Positions 18,661 through 26,022 of a stretch of DNA of 64,000 nt are shown in pieces. Location: positions 3,658,001 to 3,722,000 of the forward strand of contig NZ_CP043178.1 of the NCBI RefSeq assembly GCF_014217545.1. The letters are read 5' to 3'. The DNA is from Pseudarthrobacter sp. NBSH8 (GTDB lineage: Bacteria; Actinomycetota; Actinomycetes; Actinomycetales; Micrococcaceae). The notes beneath the pieces were generated by a model. The model was not told the DNA's origin. It ran no database searches and saw nothing but the letters and a program-made list of their open reading frames with translations. The translations under genes and the position numbers were made by a program. Position 1 is the stretch's first letter. The number at the start of each line of letters is the position of its first letter.

Positions 18661-19126
18661 AGAAACGCGGGCAATGATTTGGCCGCAATAATGGCCGGTA
18701 TTTTCGGGTGAGGCGGGTGAACAATTTCATGAAATTGTGACGCGGCACGCATTAGCTTAATTATCTCCACATAAAAGAGTCATCGAATCCTGCTGTGCTT
18801 TGACTCTTCCAAGGGCAACGCAATCCACCGGCAGAGAACCGGCAACGAAAGTACAAGCTTTGGTAAAGAAGATCTCAACGCGGCCGGGCTTACCGCAGGC
18901 GGTGCTGAGAAGGCGCAGGTGGCACTGAGCTGCCGCCCGCCGTCGGACGCGCCGCTCCTCTTTTCACAGGTTCTGCCCAGGACCATCCGCCGCCCTGAAA
19001 CAAAACGACGCCGATCTGTCCCGAAAATTTTGATCCAATCTTGAGCCAACCCTTCGCAACCCATGCATTTGGCGGTCCACGCTGGAGCTAGCAACACAAA
19101 AGAACAGCGGGGAAGCAGGAAGATTC
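18661..19126. other. Divergent intergenic region, 466 bp
   Basis: Contains the start regions of the GT2 (minus) and the orphan HATPase (plus). The left part is A/T-rich and holds an 18-bp palindrome. No coding frame with good codon bias was seen. Confidence 0.6.
18721..18738. promoter_or_regulatory. 18-bp perfect palindrome, candidate operator
   Basis: ACAATTTCATGAAATTGT reads identically on both strands. It is A/T-rich in a GC-rich genome and 61 bp upstream of the GT2 start, a usual operator position. The regulator is unknown. Confidence 0.6.
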
Positions 19127-19600
19127 ATGGGGAACGAATCAGCTCTGGACGAAGTCGTTGTGGTGGATGGCGTGATCACTGATCATCACCCGCTCGACTT
19201 CCACACCTTGGGGCTGGCCGGTTGCATTGACCGGTTGACCGTGCCTCTCCGTCAGCAGGGAACGGCAGTCCGCTGGGATACTCCGCACTGGGGCATCGAG
19301 ATCCCGGCGGACTGCGCGTCCCTCCTCTACCAATCGGCGCGCGAAGCGCTGAGCAACGTCTTCAAGTACGCCGGCGCCGGCGAGATCACCGTCCAGTTAT
19401 CCGCAGTTGGCCACGGCATCCGCCTGGTCGTGTCCGACGACGGCACGGGCTTTGATTGCGAACTCGCGTTGAGTGGCAAGAACCACGGCTACGGGCTGCG
19501 GCTGATGTCCGTGGCGGTGCAAAAGGCCGGCGGGACCGCCAGCGTCCGTTCGAAGCCAGGGCAGGGCACCACCGTGACGGTTACCCTACCTCTGGACTGA
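19127..19600 (+). CDS. Orphan HATPase-only sensor-kinase-like protein
   Basis: 157 aa. The C-terminal ATPase domain has an N-box (YQSAREALSNVFKYA), G1 (SDDGTGF) and G2 (GYGLRLM) as in NarL-partner (HisKA_3) kinases. The N-terminus retains only the region after the dimerisation helix (HHPLDFHTLGLAGCIDRL) and lacks a full phospho-acceptor helix and sensor domain. So it may bind ATP but is unlikely to autophosphorylate alone. It could assist another kinase or be a remnant. A GGGAA-like site precedes the ATG. No response regulator is adjacent. Confidence 0.8.
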   Translation: MGNESALDEVVVVDGVITDHHPLDFHTLGLAGCIDRLTVPLRQQGTAVRWDTPHWGIEIPADCASLLYQSAREALSNVFKYAGAGEITVQLSAVGHGIRLVVSDDGTGFDCELALSGKNHGYGLRLMSVAVQKAGGTASVRSKPGQGTTVTVTLPLD

Positions 19601-19722
19601 CGCCCTCACCGCGGCAGATCTGCCGCGGCGGGCCTGGCCCGTTGAGTGGTTATTGACACCCGGCTGTGGGAGGCGCTGAATGATGAATGAGGCACATTCC
19701 ACACACCACGGGAGAGGTTGAC

Positions 19723-19857
19723 ATGAAGGAAAAGCCAGTAGCGGCGCAGCGGATCCACAGCGAGGCTCCGGCCGAAGGGGACGAGACAGCGGATCCCACC
19801 GACATCCGCATGCATTCCCAGGAACCTGCCGAGGGCGCCGACACCGACGAAGACTAG
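19723..19857 (+). CDS. 44-aa acidic protein with internal repeat
   Basis: ATG preceded by GGGAGAGG at good spacing. The protein is acidic and hydrophilic and contains two similar stretches, HSEAPAEGDET and HSQEPAEGADT. Probably disordered and cytoplasmic. No known family recognised; codon bias is consistent with coding. Confidence 0.55.
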   Translation: MKEKPVAAQRIHSEAPAEGDETADPTDIRMHSQEPAEGADTDED

Positions 19858-19954
19858 CCACCCTCCCCTCTGGCTCCAGGGCCCGACGGCGATATGGTAA
19901 GGCTACTGACTATATTCGGTTTGTCATCAGATCGTTCCAGACAAAGGAGACGTT

Positions 19955-20593
19955 GTGAGCAGCAAAGTGGAGAAGCGGATTGTGGTTGATGTGCCGGTCG
20001 GCACGGCCTACAACCAGTGGACTCAGTTTGAGGATTTTCCACGGTTTATGGGTGGCGTCGAGAGCGTGACCCAGCTCAGTGACAACCGCCTGAAGTGGGT
20101 GGCCCACATTGCCGGAGTCCGTCGGCACTGGGAAGCCACCATCGTGGAGCAGATCCCGGACCGCAGGATTGAGTGGGCGTCCACAGAGGGGGCCAGGAAC
20201 TCCGGCGCCGTGGAATTCTCCGACGCCGGCGGCAACAAAACCCAGCTTTCGCTCACTCTCGACTACCAGCCGGAGGGCATGGTGGAGAAGGTCGGCGACC
20301 TGCTCCACGTCGTGGCCCGCCAGGCGGAACACGACCTGAAGCAGTTCAAGGAATTCATCGAACACGAGGGCCACGCCACCGGGGCCTGGCGGGAATCCGC
20401 CCCGACCAGCGAGCCGTCGGCGTCCAACCGGTACGCGCACCTGTTCGACCAGACCGGCGGCCTGGTGGACCTGGAGGGCGAGTCGGACGGAACAGCCGAC
20501 GGCGAGATTCACAGCGCGGCTGAACGCAAGGGACACAAACCCGACGACGGCGGCGCCATCCCGCCGCTCAGCGGAAACCTGGGCGACCGCTGA
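19955..20593 (+). CDS. SRPBCC (polyketide cyclase/START-like) family protein
   Basis: 212 aa from GTG with AAGGAG upstream. The first 145 residues are a typical cyclase/dehydrase-like SRPBCC domain (RIVVDVPVGTAYNQWTQFED, FMGGVESV, ATIVEQIPDRRIEW), a hydrophobic-ligand cavity fold. The last 60 residues are charged and probably disordered. In actinobacteria such proteins are often found among stress-related genes. Ligand unknown. Confidence 0.85.
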   Translation: MSSKVEKRIVVDVPVGTAYNQWTQFEDFPRFMGGVESVTQLSDNRLKWVAHIAGVRRHWEATIVEQIPDRRIEWASTEGARNSGAVEFSDAGGNKTQLSLTLDYQPEGMVEKVGDLLHVVARQAEHDLKQFKEFIEHEGHATGAWRESAPTSEPSASNRYAHLFDQTGGLVDLEGESDGTADGEIHSAAERKGHKPDDGGAIPPLSGNLGDR

Positions 20594-20731
20594 CTGGCCG
20601 CTGCCCGGCCCCGCGCAAGCGGTGGAAGCCGCCTCCTAGCGCGGTCACACTACGCCCTCCTGAGCCCACGTTCGGCAAGCTGCTGAGGTCTCTGCTTACA
20701 ATCGAGACCTCAATCAACTACTGAGGGACCC

Positions 20732-21070
20732 ATGAAGAAACTCGCCACCGCCCTGATCGCTGCCGGCCTCGTGCTTTCCGCTTCGGCATGCACAACGCCC
20801 ACCAAACTTTCCACCCCCGAGACCTGCGATCGCGTCAAGGCTGTCCTGTCGAACCCCGCGACCAATGTGGGCAAGACCGGCCTGGTGCGTCTCGCCAACC
20901 AGATCCGGCCCATCGAAGTTGTGGCATCGGATGACCTCAAGCCTGCGCTTGGATCCATCATCGAGTTCACCGATGAGTCGGCCAAGGAAACCCCGGACGA
21001 GGCCAAGCTCGCCGATCTGGGGCCCAGGTACCAGGAAGCCGGCGCCGCCTTCACCAAGTTCTGCAGCTAG
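20732..21070 (+). CDS. Small lipoprotein of unknown function
   Basis: 112 aa. N-terminal MKKLATALIAAGLVLSASAC is a clear lipoprotein signal with lipobox LSASAC, followed by a mature helical domain with two more cysteines (TCDRVK and the terminal FCS) that could form a disulfide. No family recognised. Monocistronic, ended by a strong hairpin. Confidence 0.8.
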   Translation: MKKLATALIAAGLVLSASACTTPTKLSTPETCDRVKAVLSNPATNVGKTGLVRLANQIRPIEVVASDDLKPALGSIIEFTDESAKETPDEAKLADLGPRYQEAGAAFTKFCS

Positions 21071-21083
21071 GACGCCTCAAGGG

Positions 21084-21123
21084 TAGTGTTCGACGGCGGC
21101 CGGCCGGCCGCCGTCGAACACTA
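21084..21123. terminator. 40-bp perfect inverted repeat, terminator-like
   Basis: Two 20-nt arms meet without a spacer (left arm begins TAGTGTTCGACGG; right arm mirrors it); outer GGG/CCC can extend the stem with a one-base bulge. It sits 13 bp after the lipoprotein stop codon. There is no long T-run, as is common in GC-rich actinobacteria. Confidence 0.75.
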
Positions 21124-21173
21124 ACCCTTGGCACGTGGGGCACTTTCACTCGCGGCTCCGGCGCTCCGCGGGC

Positions 21174-21572
21174 TCAGATCAGCGCGTGCAGTCCCCTGCT
21201 CCGCGGCCGGCCGAAGGACGCCGCGCCAAGGAACTCAATGGCGACGAAGGGCTCGGAGCCAACCACCCACTCATCGTGCCCGGGAGGCAGCGCATAGGTG
21301 TCATGGGCATGGATGGTGGACCTCACGCCGTCGGACGTCCGAATCTCCAGACTGCCGGAGACACAGTAGCCGAGGTGGTTGTGCTCGCAGAAGTCCGTCA
21401 GTTCCATGGGCTTGGCAGACTCGGACCAGCGCCAGCCTGGTGAGAGGATGAGGCGGGCCACGGAGTAGTCATCGACGGTGACGAAATCGAACTCGGCCTT
21501 GTCCGGACACCGTTTCCTGTCCGGGATATCCAAGGATTTAACGGCCAAAGCTCTGATGAAATTTGCGGTCAT
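21174..21572 (-). CDS. Cupin domain protein
   Basis: 132 aa from ATG at 21572 (a GTG three codons upstream is possible). Single cupin barrel with a metal-ligand-like stretch (ELTDFCEHNHLGYCVSGSLE) and the second motif (HAHDTYALPPGHDEW). Likely a small metal-binding or sugar/acid-binding protein. The left end of the IS1380 element lies only 11 bp upstream of the ATG, and no ribosome binding site can be found within that space, so expression may be lost or depend on the IS. Confidence 0.8.
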   Translation of the reverse strand: MTANFIRALAVKSLDIPDRKRCPDKAEFDFVTVDDYSVARLILSPGWRWSESAKPMELTDFCEHNHLGYCVSGSLEIRTSDGVRSTIHAHDTYALPPGHDEWVVGSEPFVAIEFLGAASFGRPRSRGLHALI

Positions 21573-21583
21573 TGGGGACACAG

Positions 21584-21607
21584 CCTAGCCCGGATTTTTC
21601 ATCGGAC
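21584..21607 (+). repeat. IS left terminal inverted repeat
   Basis: Starts CCTAGCCCGG, then AT, then TTTTCATC. Matches the right end except at positions 11, 12, 21 and 23. Confidence 0.88.
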
Positions 21608-21766
21608 GGCGGTCGGGGCGCCGGGTCCGGGTTTTTGTCGTCCCGGCGGGCTGGATCGGATTTAGGGCGTGGCTGAAGGGCCCCGGGGTCGCGGGGCGGG
21701 GCGCGGGCTTCCACTGATCCCGTTGGCGTGCTCTTTCCGGCTCGTTGGTTGACGGGGGCTGCGGTG

Positions 21767-23209
21767 TCAGGTCCGCAGCAGGTGTGCGGGGCGGTTAGCG
21801 GCTGCAGCGATCCGGCTGATCGCTTCGAGCAGTGCGGCGATGAGGGGTTTCTCCGGTGCGGCGTCGGGCAGCAGCAGGTGGGTCCGGCGGGCGCGGGTGA
21901 TGATCTTGCCGGCGGTGGCGAAGAGCCGGTAGCGCCAGCGTTTGATGTCCCAGCCCTGTGCCTTGTGGCCGTCGGGCAGGGCGGTGAGCTGGAGCCAGGA
22001 GACCAGGTTCGCGGCCAGGACCGCGAGGTTCGCCCAGGCCTGGTTCGCGGCGAAATCGAAGAAGGGGAGCTTGCTCAGGCCGGTGTTCTTCAGCGTCTTG
22101 ATGCGGTTCTCGCAGCGGCCGCGGGCCCGGTGCCGGGCGTCCAGGAACGGTCCGTGCCAGCGTGGGGCATTCGTCAGGAACGCTGTTACACGGTGACCGT
22201 CGATGTCGAGCAGGGTCGGTGTCGCACCGGGGTGCAGCGGTTCGGCGCGCAGGAAGATCTTCGTCCCGGGCGGGTAGTCCTCGAGCGGGATCACCTGGGT
22301 GGCGTTGATGACCCAGGCGTCGTCGCGTTCGTTGCCGTCCTGGTCCAGGGCCGGCTGCCAGTATTTCTTGTCGTTGATCCAGTCGATCATGTGGGCCTTG
22401 CCGACCGGAACCGGGTACGAGACGGAGAACTGCACGCCGCGCGAATGCAGGTACCAGAGGAACTTCCGGGACGCGCCGGCGCTGTCGGTGCGGACCAGGA
22501 TTTTCTCCCCGTCCAGTTCGTCGTCTTCACCGTAGAGTGCGTCGGGCAGGACCGCGATGGCGGCCTCGAAGATGCGGATGTGGTCCTCGGCGTTGTTCGC
22601 TGTTGCCCCGCCGTGGCGCAACAGCACCGCGAGTTCCTCCCCGGTGCCTCGGCCGGAACCGTAATCGATGCTGGCGGTGAACGGGGCGAATCCAAACCCG
22701 CCCTTGTAGTTGCCGGTGGCTCGTTCCTTCTCGGAGTGCGAGGCCACCAGTGTGGCGTCGAGGTCGATGACCAGCGGGTCCGCGGCCGTCGCCGTCACCG
22801 CCGGGCTGCGGTCACCCGCGGCTTCCCATGCCCGGGTCCGCAGTTCCTTGGACAGGGTCGAAAAACCGTAATCGAAAACGTCCGGGTTCTTCACGGTGCG
22901 TTCGAAGAACCGCGAGACTGTCGCGTTCGAGGGCACTTTCCCGAACACTCCGGGCTGGGAGCGCAGGATGTCCAGGTCGGAGGCGTACTCGCCGCCGGCG
23001 GCGAGCATCACCGCCAGCGACCCGAGCAGCCTCCCTGGCCGGTGCGAGGCCATCGCGGGGACGAACTGGCCCAGCCGGTCCTCGCACAGATCCCGGAACC
23101 CGAGGGCGTCAATGAATGAAGTCAGGACCCTGGCACCGGCATGGGAGACCAGCGACTGGCCGGTGAAAGTGACCGGGACGGATGGGAAGACCTTGGTAGA
23201 CTGGGGCAT
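21767..23209 (-). CDS. IS1380-family transposase (DDE)
   Basis: 480 aa, full length for the family. Features: N-terminal DNA-binding half (NATVSRFFERTVKN), first catalytic Asp in PLVIDLDATLVASHSEKE, second Asp near KILVRTDSAGASRKFLWYL and the later RGRCENRIKTLKNTGLSKL region with the catalytic Glu. Intact frame, so the element could still be active. Sole gene of the IS. Confidence 0.95.
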   Translation of the reverse strand: MPQSTKVFPSVPVTFTGQSLVSHAGARVLTSFIDALGFRDLCEDRLGQFVPAMASHRPGRLLGSLAVMLAAGGEYASDLDILRSQPGVFGKVPSNATVSRFFERTVKNPDVFDYGFSTLSKELRTRAWEAAGDRSPAVTATAADPLVIDLDATLVASHSEKERATGNYKGGFGFAPFTASIDYGSGRGTGEELAVLLRHGGATANNAEDHIRIFEAAIAVLPDALYGEDDELDGEKILVRTDSAGASRKFLWYLHSRGVQFSVSYPVPVGKAHMIDWINDKKYWQPALDQDGNERDDAWVINATQVIPLEDYPPGTKIFLRAEPLHPGATPTLLDIDGHRVTAFLTNAPRWHGPFLDARHRARGRCENRIKTLKNTGLSKLPFFDFAANQAWANLAVLAANLVSWLQLTALPDGHKAQGWDIKRWRYRLFATAGKIITRARRTHLLLPDAAPEKPLIAALLEAISRIAAAANRPAHLLRT

Positions 23210-23310
23210 CGAAAAGGTGCTCCTTCAAGACACGGAAATAACGGCGTAGACACCCCTATTTTCCCTTGTCAGAGCACCTTTTCGTCTCTTAAACACACCC
23301 GTCAGCCCAA

Positions 23311-23334
23311 GACTGATGAAAACCCCGGGCTAGG
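23311..23334 (-). repeat. IS right terminal inverted repeat
   Basis: On the minus strand reads CCTAGCCCGG, GG, TTTTCATC. Lies 102 bp upstream of the transposase start. Confidence 0.88.
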
Positions 23335-23637
23335 GATCATTTTCGGCGGGCGCTTAGGGCTGGGACCAAGCGGTTGTGAGTGGATACCGGCAGGCGGCAA
23401 AGAAGTGCGGATCACGTACTGCGGAGACCAATAAGGTGTATCTCTAACCGTATCCATCCGACGCCTCAAGTCAATGGGTCCGCCGGACGGTCGCGGGGCC
23501 GAAGAAGGTCCCCTGCATAGTTCGCGGCGCTGGACCAGCCGGAATACTTCAAATGACACCGGAGTTGTAGTTCAAAGTGGAAAGCAGATTCACTGGTTTC
23601 CTGTACTTCTGCCATCAGAGTCTCCCGAAGGAACGCC
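23335..23637. other. Region between IS right end and bcp
   Basis: 303 bp holding the bcp promoter region. A 49-codon frame on the minus strand (23466-23615) has a GGGAGA site before its ATG but poor codon bias; it could be a tiny gene or the remnant of something interrupted by the IS. Nothing else recognised. Confidence 0.4.
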
Positions 23638-24117
23638 ATGAGCCCCCAACTGACCATCAAACTTCAGCCAGGTACCCAGGCCCCCGATTTCACCCTGCAG
23701 GACGCCGAGGGCAAGGAAACCTCGTTGGCCAACTACCGCGGCAAAAACGTCATCGTGTACTTCTACCCGGAGGCGGCAACCCCCGGCTGCACTACTGAGG
23801 CCTGCGATTTCCGCGACAGCCTCTCATCCCTCCAGAGCTCCGGCTATGAAGTCCTGGGCATCTCCCCCGACGCCCCCGGGAAGCTGGCCGATTTCACCGG
23901 CGACTTCAACCTGACCTTCCCGCTGCTCTCCGACGAGGACCACGCAGTAGCCCTGGCCTACGGTGCGTGGGGCGAAAAGCTGGTCAACGGCGAGATCGTC
24001 GAAGGCCTGGTCCGCTCCACCGTGGTGGTGGACTCCGACGGCAACGTGGCGCTGGCGCAGTACCAGGTTAAGGCGCAGGCCCACGTCGCTGCCCTGCGCG
24101 AGTCCCTGGGGGTCTAG
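23638..24117 (+). CDS. bcp: Thioredoxin-dependent peroxiredoxin, BCP type
   Basis: 159 aa. Two-cysteine BCP/PrxQ peroxiredoxin: peroxidatic Cys51 and nearby resolving Cys56 in ATPGCTTEACDFRD, with the conserved YFYPEAATP stretch. It reduces hydrogen peroxide and organic hydroperoxides in the cytoplasm, using thioredoxin. ATG preceded by GAAGGAA. Monocistronic. Confidence 0.95.
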   Translation: MSPQLTIKLQPGTQAPDFTLQDAEGKETSLANYRGKNVIVYFYPEAATPGCTTEACDFRDSLSSLQSSGYEVLGISPDAPGKLADFTGDFNLTFPLLSDEDHAVALAYGAWGEKLVNGEIVEGLVRSTVVVDSDGNVALAQYQVKAQAHVAALRESLGV

Positions 24118-24187
24118 TCCGGCGGGGCACAGGTAGCCCACCAACCGGGAGTCAGGCATAGCGATAGAAATAAGTCCGGGCGCCGAA

Positions 24188-24307
24188 TCAGGGCTTTTTC
24201 CGCCAGTTATTCGGCCAGTCGATGTCGATCAGCCACAAGGCCAGTAGCAGCGCGTCCATGGTTATGAGTCCCGCCAAGAAGTACGCCCACCCGGTAAACC
24301 AATGCAC
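24188..24307 (-). CDS. 39-aa single-pass membrane protein
   Basis: GTG start with a clear AGGAG 6 nt upstream. The sequence has one membrane helix (GWAYFLAGLITMDALLLALW) and a Trp/Lys-rich C-terminal end (DWPNNWRKKP). GC at third positions is strong in this frame. It overlaps the 3' part of the next upstream frame. No family recognised. Confidence 0.6.
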   Translation of the reverse strand: MHWFTGWAYFLAGLITMDALLLALWLIDIDWPNNWRKKP

Positions 24308-24674
24308 AGCAATCTCCTGACCTGGTTTCCCCCAGCCACTTGATTGTCCTCCAGTGTGGCACGGAAAGGGTCAGCGGGGAACGGCTGCTTCGTGAGGCTG
24401 CCAGACGGACGTGAAGTTGGGTTTCGCGGTTCAGGAGGCGGGTCAGCTGTTCGACCTTGTCCGAGAGTTCGATGCCAACCTCCAGCCGGTCCCCGGGCCA
24501 GCTCGAGGCCCCCCATGACTCACCCAGGGCCTGGGCCAGCGAGCGGGACAGTGAGCGGAGCCGCCAGAAATGGCTCAGGTAGTGAACGGTGCTGCGCGGG
24601 CGGCGGCCCTGTTTCAAGAGCCGCCACGAGCGTGCCAGCCTGCCCGGCAGCCTGACGGATTCCGTTGTTTCCAT
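24207..24674 (-). CDS. Basic hypothetical protein
   Basis: 155 aa from ATG at 24674. The first 120 residues have normal codon bias and a helical, Arg-rich character (LARSWRLLKQGRRPRSTVHY; VEQLTRLLNRETQLHVRLAA). The last 35 residues are read in a poor frame, because the good frame there is that of the 39-aa membrane protein. So either two genes overlap by 101 bp or a frameshift has changed one gene. Function unknown. Confidence 0.45.
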   Translation of the reverse strand: METTESVRLPGRLARSWRLLKQGRRPRSTVHYLSHFWRLRSLSRSLAQALGESWGASSWPGDRLEVGIELSDKVEQLTRLLNRETQLHVRLAASRSSRSPLTLSVPHWRTIKWLGETRSGDCCALVYRVGVLLGGTHNHGRAATGLVADRHRLAE

Positions 24675-24897
24675 AACTCCTGCACCGTCCTCCGGCAGTC
24701 CGCGTTTTCCTTCGTAGTTGGTTCTTCGAGTGTGGCCACGGAGCCTCAAGGACCCATCAAGGGCAGGCAAGTTTTCCGGCAAGACCGGGCCACGCCATGG
24801 CCGCCAGCCCCGGATTGCCCGGAGCCTGAGCGACTTCCTGCCCGCTTGTCATAGCTATGACATGCTTCACCGGCCCCAATACTGTAGAAGTAGAGTC

Positions 24898-26022
24898 ATG
24901 CCTTCCATGCCCGAACCTCGCCGTGCCGTTGTGATTGAGGACGATCCGGACATCCGGGGCCTACTTGTGCGGATCCTCGTCAAGCAGGGTTTCGAGGTCA
25001 CCCAGGCCGAGGCCGGGCTGCCCGGTATGGAGGAAGTCCGCCGCGCCAAGCCTGATCTGATCACGCTGGACCTGAACCTGCCGGACATGGACGGGCTGGA
25101 AGTCTGCAAGCTCCTGCGTGATTTCTCCGATGCGTTCATCGTGATGCTCACCGCCCGCGCCGACGAACTGGACAAGCTCACGGGCCTGGACAACGGCGCG
25201 GATGACTACATCAGCAAACCGTTCAGCCCGCGCGAACTCCAGTCCAGGATCAATGCCCTGTTCCGCCGCCGGCAGCCGTCCGTGGTGGACACAGCCGCGG
25301 ACACAGCCGCGGCCAGCGAGCTGGAACGCGCCACCGAGGTCCAGCAAAGCCTGCTGCCCCAGGAGGACGTCCGGGTGGACGGGTACGACGTCGCCGGAGT
25401 CTTCCGCCCCTCCCGCAGCGTGGGTGGTGACTTCTACGACTGGTACAGCACGCCCGAGGGCCTGCACCTGACGTTCGCCGATGCCATGGGCAAAGGCATG
25501 GGCGCCGCCCTCATCGCGGCCACCGTCCGGGCGGTTATGCGGTCCACGGGACAGGGCCAGGACCTGGACGCAGCCTTCGCCTCCGCCAGCAGCACCATCG
25601 CGGCGGACCTGGATTCCTCCAACTCGTTTGTCACCCTCTTCCACGCCCGCCTGGACGCCGCCTCCGGCGTCGTCAGCTATGTCGACGCCGGCCACGGACT
25701 GGCGCTGCACATCACGGCAGAAGGCTCGGTGCACCGCCTTCCCAGCGGCGGCCCGCCGGTGGGCGCCTGGGCCGGGTCCGTGTGGCCGCAATCCGCCGTC
25801 GGCCTGGCCCCGGGCGACTCCTTGGTGGTGGTCAGCGACGGCGTACTGGACGTCTTCGACTCCGTGGAGAAGTTCACCGAGTCAGTACTCGCCGCCGCTA
25901 ACGGCCAGGTTTCCGCGCAGTCCGCCTGTGACGCCATCCTGGCGCTGGCGCCTGCCGAAACTGCCGAGGATGATGTCACCGTGGTGGTGGTCCGCCGTCT
26001 GTCCGCGCCCGCAACCGCATGA
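24898..26022 (+). CDS. Response regulator with PP2C (RsbU-type) phosphatase output
   Basis: 374 aa. Receiver domain (about 8-122): acidic EDD, phospho-acceptor Asp58 in TLDLNLPDMDG, KPF lysine. A short linker (ERATEVQQSLLPQED, the usual SpoIIE/RsbU entry) leads to a PP2C domain (about 150-370) with GGDFYDWY, FADAMGKGMGAALI, DAGHGLAL, VVSDGVLDVFD and EDDVTVVVV. Such proteins dephosphorylate a STAS protein when activated. The STAS and kinase genes are two and three genes downstream in the same operon. Its stop overlaps the next start by 4 bp. Confidence 0.93.
   Translation: MPSMPEPRRAVVIEDDPDIRGLLVRILVKQGFEVTQAEAGLPGMEEVRRAKPDLITLDLNLPDMDGLEVCKLLRDFSDAFIVMLTARADELDKLTGLDNGADDYISKPFSPRELQSRINALFRRRQPSVVDTAADTAAASELERATEVQQSLLPQEDVRVDGYDVAGVFRPSRSVGGDFYDWYSTPEGLHLTFADAMGKGMGAALIAATVRAVMRSTGQGQDLDAAFASASSTIAADLDSSNSFVTLFHARLDAASGVVSYVDAGHGLALHITAEGSVHRLPSGGPPVGAWAGSVWPQSAVGLAPGDSLVVVSDGVLDVFDSVEKFTESVLAAANGQVSAQSACDAILALAPAETAEDDVTVVVVRRLSAPATA

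Larger units (their letters stand above)
21584..23334 (-). mobile_element. IS1380-family insertion sequence
   Basis: 1751 bp bounded by 24-bp imperfect terminal inverted repeats (20 of 24 identical) beginning CCTAGCCCGG and containing one transposase gene. Size and CCT ends fit the IS1380 family. The 4-bp flanks (ACAG left, GATC right) do not match, so no target duplication is visible. Confidence 0.9.

Noticed and set aside
21728..23119. 463-codon open frame antisense to the transposase
   Set aside because: The minus frame is a clear IS1380 transposase with inverted repeats; the plus frame has no family features.
21580..23338. Target-site duplication of the IS1380 element
   Set aside because: The flanking bases ACAG and GATC do not match, so no duplication is claimed.
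23466..23615. 49-codon minus-strand frame between the IS and bcp
   Set aside because: It has a plausible ribosome binding site but poor codon bias and no recognisable features; mentioned only within the intergenic entry.
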